Source: a virus. Taken from it: a DNA stretch of 42,970 bases. The stretch lies in IMG/VR virus record IMGVR_UViG_3300044986_000600, positions 1-42,970 of that record. One strand, given 5' to 3'. A program made the translations under genes and the position numbers. Within the stretch, counting starts at the first letter, position 1. The number at the start of each line of letters is the position of its first letter. Under the pieces are notes generated by a model, which was not told where the DNA came from, ran no database searches, and saw nothing but the letters and a program-made list of their open reading frames with translations. Positions 38,656 to 42,970 of this stretch are shown here, in pieces.

Positions 38656-38904
38656 ATGAGCAAGAAAACCAAACCGAGGACCCGACACCTGTCCGGCTGG
38701 GTTGCCGTCAAGTCCGTCTCCACCGAGAAGACCCGCCTGACCCTGATCGACCGACGGGGCAAGCTCAACATCACCTTCGATCTGGAGACGTGGCAATGGA
38801 CCAACCTCGCCCATAACTGGATACTGAGCTACGCCGCCGCGTCCCAAAACCAGAAGGACTGGATGGACAAGCAACTCTCAATCGCGAAAGGAGGAACGAA
38901 GTGA
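38656..38904 (+). CDS. hypothetical small early protein
   Basis: ATG 38656 begins 1 nt after the upstream stop and gives 82 residues: a basic start (MSKKTKPRTRHLSGWVAVKS), a beta-rich core (RLTLIDRRGKLNITFDLETW) and a helix (SQNQKDWMDKQLSIAKGG). The open frame upstream of this ATG is only the proline-rich shadow of the hexamer repeat. Its end carries a strong Shine-Dalgarno sequence for the next gene, with a GTGA overlap. No family recognised. Confidence 0.6.
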   Translation: MSKKTKPRTRHLSGWVAVKSVSTEKTRLTLIDRRGKLNITFDLETWQWTNLAHNWILSYAAASQNQKDWMDKQLSIAKGGTK

Positions 38905-39098
38905 ACCTCGACCGACGCCTCCGTTTCGCCGCCGGGCCGATGTTGCTGCTGGCAGCTCTGGCTATGGCGGAACACCAGAACCACCCACGCCGCTACGAAG
39001 CCTCTAGGCCGGGCTGCCTGCTGGACGAACACGAACCGCTCAGGACTTTTGGTCGCCCCAGTAAACGACAACAACGACGCCGCAAAAAGAGGGCTTGA
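38901..39098 (+). CDS. small basic protein with hydrophobic N-terminus
   Basis: GTG 38901 overlaps the previous stop (GTGA) and is preceded by AAAGGAGG, a perfect and here exceptional Shine-Dalgarno site. The 65-residue product has a short hydrophobic segment (FAAGPMLLLAALAMAEH) and a strongly basic end (RPSKRQQRRRKKRA). It may be a membrane-associated peptide or RNA/DNA binder. No family recognised; the ribosome site argues it is well expressed. Confidence 0.6.
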   Translation: MNLDRRLRFAAGPMLLLAALAMAEHQNHPRRYEASRPGCLLDEHEPLRTFGRPSKRQQRRRKKRA

Positions 39099-39134
39099 CG
39101 AACCGAACATCCGACGCCACGCTGTCCTCACGAT

Positions 39135-39419
39135 ATGAAAAACAAGCTCGCAAAACTCCTCGGTCTCAAGGCATCCCAGCTCTCCGTTACCGGCACCACG
39201 TCCGGTAGCTACGTGGTGGCCAGAATCCGCCCCAACCGGGTGGTTTTTTCAAAAGACTCGCTGCTCTATCCCGGTGAGTTCCCCGAAGAACTGCGCCGGA
39301 AAGCCCTCGTGGCAGTCTACGGCAACGCGGAGTGGATCAAGGCTCCCTACTGTGCCGGCAACGTAGGCCACTACTGCATCGCCATCACCGCCGGCCAGTG
39401 GGAACTTGTTCTGGCATGA
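39135..39419 (+). CDS. hypothetical small early protein
   Basis: The 94-residue product starts MKNKLAKLLGLKASQLSVTG. It alternates short strands and helices (YVVARIRPNRVVFSKDSLLY; ELRRKALVAVYGNAEWIKAP) and ends with GHYCIAITAGQWELVLA. Its stop overlaps the next ATG (ATGA), starting a chain of six coupled small genes to 40677. No known motif is seen. Confidence 0.6.
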   Translation: MKNKLAKLLGLKASQLSVTGTTSGSYVVARIRPNRVVFSKDSLLYPGEFPEELRRKALVAVYGNAEWIKAPYCAGNVGHYCIAITAGQWELVLA

Positions 39420-39676
39420 GCGCACAACCTACACCAGAGACGGATACTAAAAAGTTCTGGTCAGACTGTGGAGGCTGGGTAGTCTCTGAATCTGATTGCC
39501 GCAACCTCGAACGCCAGCGCGACGAGTTGCTGGAGGCGTTGGATGCGCTCTCAAATTGTTACTGTGGAAGCCTTGAGGGCGTTGGCGGGGGCACGCGCAT
39601 CGCTCCCTCAATGACAGTTCAACTGTTCAAAAACGCCCGCACCGCCATCGCCAACGTGAAAGGCGGAGCCAGATGA
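39416..39676 (+). CDS. hypothetical small early protein
   Basis: The ATG 39416 overlaps the upstream stop and its own stop overlaps the next ATG. The 86-residue product is mostly helical (CRNLERQRDELLEALDALSN) with three cysteines near the middle (CYCGS and an earlier DC). The layout resembles short phage proteins made of one coiled helix and a Cys turn. Function unknown. Confidence 0.55.
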   Translation: MSAQPTPETDTKKFWSDCGGWVVSESDCRNLERQRDELLEALDALSNCYCGSLEGVGGGTRIAPSMTVQLFKNARTAIANVKGGAR

Positions 39677-39972
39677 CCACCACCACCCACCGCCGAGGTG
39701 ACCGTCGGGCAGATGGCTTCCTTTTCTGGAGCTACGAAAAGACTGCCACCGGTTTCCGGGAGAAGTGGAAGTCACCAGCCGGCTTTGCCAAGTGCGCTGC
39801 CCATCCGTGGAAACCAAGACCCACTCAGGACCGGGGACTGAGGGAAATCAAGTCCACCACCGCCACTCATTTTGTTTTGAGCTGCGGACACACCCAACCT
39901 CACCGTCGCGAGGACTTTCGCTTCGGCTTGCCACGTCAAAAAACTACCCGTTGTTTCTCCTGTTTGCCATGA
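39673..39972 (+). CDS. hypothetical small early protein, basic, Cys/His-containing
   Basis: The 99-residue product (MTTTTHRRGDRRADGFLFWS...) is basic. It contains CAAHPW, then LSCGHTQPHRREDF and a terminal TRCFSCLP, a spread of Cys and His that could form a zinc site. It overlaps both neighbours by 4 nt (ATGA on each side). No family recognised. Confidence 0.55.
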   Translation: MTTTTHRRGDRRADGFLFWSYEKTATGFREKWKSPAGFAKCAAHPWKPRPTQDRGLREIKSTTATHFVLSCGHTQPHRREDFRFGLPRQKTTRCFSCLP

Positions 39973-40436
39973 ATACCACCACCCATAAATTCACCGTCGG
40001 CACCTACAAAACCCGTGACGGCCGCGAGGCAGTTGTTCTTGCCGACGACATCGACAAGCGGGCTGATTCGCTACTGGGTTACATTCGGATTGCCGGGCGT
40101 AGTAAACAGGTCCGGATGTGGCACCCTAACGGCCGATACTTCCTGAGCGGGATTTCGCTCGACGACCTCATGCCGCAGCCCCCGCCGGAACCGAAATACC
40201 GACCTTGGAACACTGGGGAGATACCGCTGGGTGCTTGGCTACGCGCCCCAGAGACCCCTGAGTTTACCCGGCTAGTTATCTGCACGGGCAACCGACACGT
40301 AGTCGTGGCCAGCCTCAGCGACATCTCTTCGATGGCCCAGATATCCACGTCGTCTTTGTTATACGACGGCTTCACGCATTCCGTGGATAGTGGCAAAACG
40401 TGGCTCCCCTGTGGAGTGCTGGAGGTTACTAAGTGA
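39969..40436 (+). CDS. hypothetical early protein
   Basis: ATG 39969 (155 residues) overlaps the previous stop. The product is beta-rich: MNTTTHKFTVGTYKTRDGRE, ADSLLGYIRIAGRSKQVRMW and HPNGRYFLSGISLDDLMP, then a proline linker and a second small domain (LVICTGNRHVVVASLSDISS). The WHPNGRYF turn resembles short repeats found in other small phage proteins, but no function is assigned. Its stop overlaps the next GTG start. Confidence 0.6.
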   Translation: MNTTTHKFTVGTYKTRDGREAVVLADDIDKRADSLLGYIRIAGRSKQVRMWHPNGRYFLSGISLDDLMPQPPPEPKYRPWNTGEIPLGAWLRAPETPEFTRLVICTGNRHVVVASLSDISSMAQISTSSLLYDGFTHSVDSGKTWLPCGVLEVTK

Positions 40437-40591
40437 AGTTCCTGTCCCAAGCAGAGGTTGCCCGCGTGAAGGGAATGCGACTGGCCCGTTACCACGAGGC
40501 CAAGATGCTCCAGAACAACCGCTGGGGCATCATTCGCCACAACAAACAGAAGCAGCACCAGCCGCCGACGCCAACCCCTGACTGGGCATGA
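40433..40591 (+). CDS. 52-residue basic protein
   Basis: GTG 40433 overlaps the previous stop (GTGA) and gives MKFLSQAEVARVKGMRLARY, a helical, Lys/Arg/Gln-rich peptide ending in a Pro tail (KQKQHQPPTPTPDWA). The stop is TGA at 40589-40591 and overlaps the next ATG. The coupling on both sides is the main evidence that it is translated. Function unknown. Confidence 0.55.
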   Translation: MKFLSQAEVARVKGMRLARYHEAKMLQNNRWGIIRHNKQKQHQPPTPTPDWA

Positions 40592-40677
40592 CCCCACCAC
40601 TACCCAGCGACGTGCCGAAACACCCACGCCCGGTGAAGCGTTCAGGGAACGACTTCCGTGAACTCAGCCAAGTGTAG
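40588..40677 (+). CDS. 29-residue micro-ORF leading into the HNH-like gene
   Basis: ATG 40588 overlaps the preceding stop; the frame encodes MTPPLPSDVPKHPRPVKRSG and a short tail and ends at TAG 40675-40677, overlapping the HNH-like start by 20 nt. It may be a coupling leader rather than a functional peptide. Confidence 0.4.
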   Translation: MTPPLPSDVPKHPRPVKRSGNDFRELSQV

Positions 40678-41080
40678 GACACCCCGATGCCGGCACCGGG
40701 TGCGGAGTAGTGAAAAATCTCCCTACTGCGCCCGGTGTCGCTATCGTCGTTTCGCTGCCGCGAACCCCATCGCGTGCGCGTTCAACAACATCCGTAAACG
40801 AGCGAAGCAGAGAGGACACGCTTTTCTGTTGACCCGGGAGGAATTTTCTGAACTGGTCACCAAGTCTGGGTGGATCGAGAAGCGCGGCAAGACAGCGAAG
40901 TCACTGAGCATCGACCGGATTGACCCTCGTCTGGGATACCAGACAGGCAATGTTCGTGTCTTGACATTGGCCCAGAATTCTCGCCTCCGATACGCTCCGC
41001 TGCCGGGCTGGATGCGCGAGCAGATGGAGGCCGAAGAAAAATCGCAATCAGGTGTTGACCACGCCGAAGGCGTAGTGTAA
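40658..41080 (+). CDS. HNH-like endonuclease
   Basis: GTG 40658 gives 140 residues. An N-terminal zinc-ribbon-like set (C6, C11, C24, C27 in KCRTPRC and YCARC) precedes a helical linker. The core SLSIDRIDPRLGYQTGNVRV followed by LTLAQN (residues 82-107) matches phage HNH-type nucleases, where ID-R-ID, GY-x2-GNVR and a final N are conserved. The first His of the classical HNH triad is replaced by Asp-containing sequence, as in several phage relatives. It could be a homing-type or DNA-processing nuclease within the early operon. Confidence 0.65.
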   Translation: MNSAKCRTPRCRHRVRSSEKSPYCARCRYRRFAAANPIACAFNNIRKRAKQRGHAFLLTREEFSELVTKSGWIEKRGKTAKSLSIDRIDPRLGYQTGNVRVLTLAQNSRLRYAPLPGWMREQMEAEEKSQSGVDHAEGVV

Positions 41081-41131
41081 ACGTCTCCTCGTCGGCGGCA
41101 ATGAAGCTGCCGGCGAAACAGAGATACAAAC

Positions 41132-41521
41132 ATGAGCAGCAAAAACATTCTGGCCTTCAACACTGTCACGGGTTCCTTCTGGGGCGGTTCCTCCGTCGGA
41201 TTTAACGCTTCTCGCGACGCCGCGGTTGCGGTTGACGCCGCAGAGCTCGCGGTCCTCCGGGCGACGTTCCTGAACGTCGGGACAGAAACACTTCCTGAGC
41301 TCACGAGAACGGAAGCAGACGTAGTGAAGGGACTGCTACCGGGGCATTTTCTGACGGTTGCGGAAGCCCGCCGGGCAGTTCGCAAAGCGACTCGGCAAAA
41401 CTTCTGGACCCGTCCTAGCGCCGAAACCGTCGAAGGCATCCTTGTCAAACTCGTGACCGCCCGACGCATCCGCTACGGTCTTTTGGGACCTCGCTCCGCC
41501 CGCGGCTACGTCGTCGCCTGA
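41132..41521 (+). CDS. hypothetical early protein, winged-helix-like C-terminus
   Basis: The 129-residue product has an Ala-rich N-terminal half (SRDAAVAVDAAELAVLRATF). The C-terminal half reads as helix-helix-wing (FLTVAEARRAVRKATRQNFW; AETVEGILVKLVTARRIRYG; then SARGYVV). That order suits a winged helix-turn-helix DNA-binding domain. The 51-nt gap before it holds no gene. Function is inferred only. Confidence 0.6.
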   Translation: MSSKNILAFNTVTGSFWGGSSVGFNASRDAAVAVDAAELAVLRATFLNVGTETLPELTRTEADVVKGLLPGHFLTVAEARRAVRKATRQNFWTRPSAETVEGILVKLVTARRIRYGLLGPRSARGYVVA

Positions 41522-41547
41522 CTCAACCTCGAACATACGACACCACC

Positions 41548-41730
41548 ATGAACGCAGACAAGCTCGACACCGTTGGTTTCATCATGGCCTGTGAGGACGG
41601 CTCCCTGACTCAGGAGCAGTTCGACGCCTCGGCTCAGGATTTCGTGGACTCCGGCATCTGGAAGTCCTTGCAGGGTTCGTGGCAGCGTGCCGTGAGCCAG
41701 TGGATCGAAGACGGTCTGGTTACCGCTTGA
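41548..41730 (+). CDS. conserved small phage protein
   Basis: The 60-residue product contains the pattern FIMACEDGSLTQEQFDASAQ, then DSGIWKSLQGSWQRAVSQWI and DGLV. This is a recurrent small phage protein (acidic helix, then LQG-S-x-x-R-x-x-x-x-L/I-x-x-G). Its role is not known to me; it is frequent in early regions. The start has the CACCATGAAC context with no Shine-Dalgarno sequence. Confidence 0.75.
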   Translation: MNADKLDTVGFIMACEDGSLTQEQFDASAQDFVDSGIWKSLQGSWQRAVSQWIEDGLVTA

Positions 41731-41763
41731 CACCAGCCACCAAACCACCAACACTACGCACAC

Positions 41764-41964
41764 ATGATTGACCCGTTTCTCTCCCTGCTGCTCGCGCCTC
41801 CGTCCTCGGCTTCGGTGCCGGCGAAGCCAACCAGCTACCCGCCCGAGCTCACCACCAACGACTGGCTGAGGCTGCTCTTCCCGCCGGTCCACTCACCGGC
41901 AAAGTCGGACTACCCCGCAGATGCGGGGGTGGTCTACGGCGGCGACCACGAGGAGGTTTTCTGA
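41764..41964 (+). CDS. hypothetical 66-residue protein
   Basis: The product MIDPFLSLLLAPPSSASVPA... is Pro/Ser-rich with a short helix (TTNDWLRLLF) and an acidic end (GGDHEEVF). Its terminal codons carry the GAGGAGG ribosome site of the next gene and its stop lies 1 nt before the next ATG. Weak coding evidence except for that spacing. Confidence 0.45.
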   Translation: MIDPFLSLLLAPPSSASVPAKPTSYPPELTTNDWLRLLFPPVHSPAKSDYPADAGVVYGGDHEEVF

Positions 41965-41965
41965 C

Positions 41966-42292
41966 ATGAAGCCTGAGAACTACACTGACCCGCTGCTGCG
42001 GGACATCGTCTACTCCAACAAGCCCAGCGCCGTCGCCATGAGGAAACTTCGGGCCGACGATCCGATTCGCCAGCAGGCAGACAACGCGAAGCGAACGAAG
42101 CTCCGGCGGGCGAAGCGTGTCCTCACAGTGCGCCAGAACGCTTGGCGGAAGGCGCACCTCACTACCGGGAAAATCGACCGGGTTCGACACCACCTGTCCC
42201 GAGGCCGCGACGCCGGCAGCATTGCAGTCCGGGAAGGCTGGCTCGTGTCCGACGTCAACAAACTCATTGAAGAAACCACCAGAACACCATGA
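41966..42292 (+). CDS. hypothetical basic early protein
   Basis: ATG 41966, preceded by GAGGAGG, gives 108 residues rich in Arg and Lys (RQQADNAKRTKLRRAKRVLT; GKIDRVRHHLSRGRDAGSIA). The C-terminal half (GKIDRVRHHLSRGRDAGSIA, then VREGWLVSDVNKLIEE) looks like a helix-turn-helix. A DNA-binding role is likely but not specific. Its stop overlaps the thyX start (ATGA). Confidence 0.6.
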   Translation: MKPENYTDPLLRDIVYSNKPSAVAMRKLRADDPIRQQADNAKRTKLRRAKRVLTVRQNAWRKAHLTTGKIDRVRHHLSRGRDAGSIAVREGWLVSDVNKLIEETTRTP

Positions 42293-42970
42293 AGACCTCA
42301 CTCGTCGCTGTTACCCAGCCCCGTATCAACCACCCCAACGGCAATCGCTGGCTCACGCCGGACGAACTCATTGCCTACGCAGCTCGCGTTTCCAATCCAG
42401 CAAACCAGCACAACCACGAATCCGCGCCGAAGCTGTTGGCATACTGTATCCGGAAAGGCCACTGGAGCATTTTCGAGACCGCTTCGATGACTGTGGAAGT
42501 GGTCACCAGCCGCGCCATTGCTGCTCAGATTCTCCGCCACCGGTCGTTCACTTTTCAGGAGTTCAGCCAGCGGTATGCGGTGGCGACTGATTTCGAGCCC
42601 GTTGAGCTCCGCAGTCAGGATACAAAGAACCGGCAGGGCAGTGGCGAGGCGTTCAATCCGTCGTTCAAGCTGCCCGGCGAATGCCTTCAGGCGCCGGCTG
42701 ATTTTCAGGTGGCGTCAGCGATCAAGCACTGCGAGCACGTCTACGAACAACTCGTGGCCGCGGGAGTGAGCAAAGAGACCGCCCGTTTTGTCCTGCCACT
42801 CTGCACCCAGACCACCCTCTACGTCACCGGCAACTGCCGGAGCTGGATTCACTACTTCCAACAACGCTGTGCGCCGGAGACCCAGAAGGAACACCGCGAG
42901 GTGGCTCTGTCGATCCGTGAGATTTTCCGGCGGGAGTTTCCCTCGGTCGCTGAAGCTGTTTGGCCCCACC
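42289..42970 (+). CDS. thyX: thymidylate synthase ThyX (partial)
   Basis: The reading frame starts at ATG 42289 and is cut by the right edge after 227 codons. The flavin-dependent thymidylate synthase signature is clear: ILRHRSFTFQEFSQRYA, with R83-H84-R85, then S93, R95 and Y96, the ThyX RHR-x7-S motif. HWSIFETASMTVEVVTSRAI precedes it and ARFVLPLCTQTTLYVTGNCR followed by WIHYFQQR follows, as in ThyX. The enzyme makes dTMP from dUMP with methylene-tetrahydrofolate and FAD, supplying DNA synthesis during infection. Its start overlaps the upstream stop by 4 nt, so it belongs to the early operon. Confidence 0.95.
   Translation, partial: MKTSLVAVTQPRINHPNGNRWLTPDELIAYAARVSNPANQHNHESAPKLLAYCIRKGHWSIFETASMTVEVVTSRAIAAQILRHRSFTFQEFSQRYAVATDFEPVELRSQDTKNRQGSGEAFNPSFKLPGECLQAPADFQVASAIKHCEHVYEQLVAAGVSKETARFVLPLCTQTTLYVTGNCRSWIHYFQQRCAPETQKEHREVALSIREIFRREFPSVAEAVWPH

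Noticed and set aside
1-42970. CRISPR array, insertion sequence or integrase
   Set aside because: No regularly spaced repeats with unique spacers, no transposase motifs with terminal repeats and no tyrosine or serine recombinase signature were found.

Overview
This window is a GC-rich (roughly 60 % by eye) segment of a double-stranded DNA phage genome. Its gene content fits a podovirus-like virion. It has TerS/TerL, a 701-residue portal, a scaffold-like protein, a major capsid protein, a P22 gp4-like adaptor and a large gp10-like tail hub. It also has two beta-helix tail spikes, small fibres and internal (ejection) proteins, but no tape measure, tail tube or contractile sheath. I see no integrase, repressor, DNA polymerase or RNA polymerase here. 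Most start codons have no Shine-Dalgarno sequence (a perfect one precedes the GTG at 38901), so the host may use SD-independent initiation. The host cannot be named from this sequence.

The window has two divergent blocks separated by a very large AT-centred palindrome (36204-36380) that carries a good sigma70-like promoter. The left block (36179 down to 1, minus strand) is the late/virion block. In order of transcription it runs: small proteins, TerS, an orphan basic protein, a two-TM 'Fragile-X-F' type protein, a DXD glycosyltransferase, GDP-L-fucose synthase, a tRNA-His plus odd tRNA-like RNAs, TerL, and three small genes of which two are Cys-rich. Then come portal, an overlapping small gene, scaffold, a GT-A glycosyltransferase, a glycosyltransferase/GH130-like fusion, major capsid protein, terminator and a holin-like gene. 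Next are spike 2, a coiled-coil lipoprotein, spike 1, adaptor, fibre genes (one with YadA-like repeats), tail hub, tail-fibre-like protein, cupin-like protein and two internal virion proteins. A giant polyvalent protein (at least 1888 residues, running off the left edge) closes the block; it carries an HExxH motif and two GNAT-like motifs.

The right block (36433 to 42970, plus strand) is an early-type operon of small, tightly packed genes often joined by ATGA or GTGA overlaps. Most are unrecognised. The recognisable ones are an Imm5-like 'putative immunity' protein with an Ala/Ser hexanucleotide repeat, an HNH-like protein, a conserved small phage protein and ThyX (cut by the right edge). One early gene (37530-38055) needs a +1 frameshift to be read through.

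The most unusual material is: the 40-bp-arm palindrome at the divergent promoter; the array of tRNA-His, an aberrant cloverleaf, a terminator-like fold and an acceptor/T-arm minihelix immediately before TerL; a recurring CGATATAG element on the late strand; the sugar-modification genes embedded in the head module; and the frameshifted early gene.
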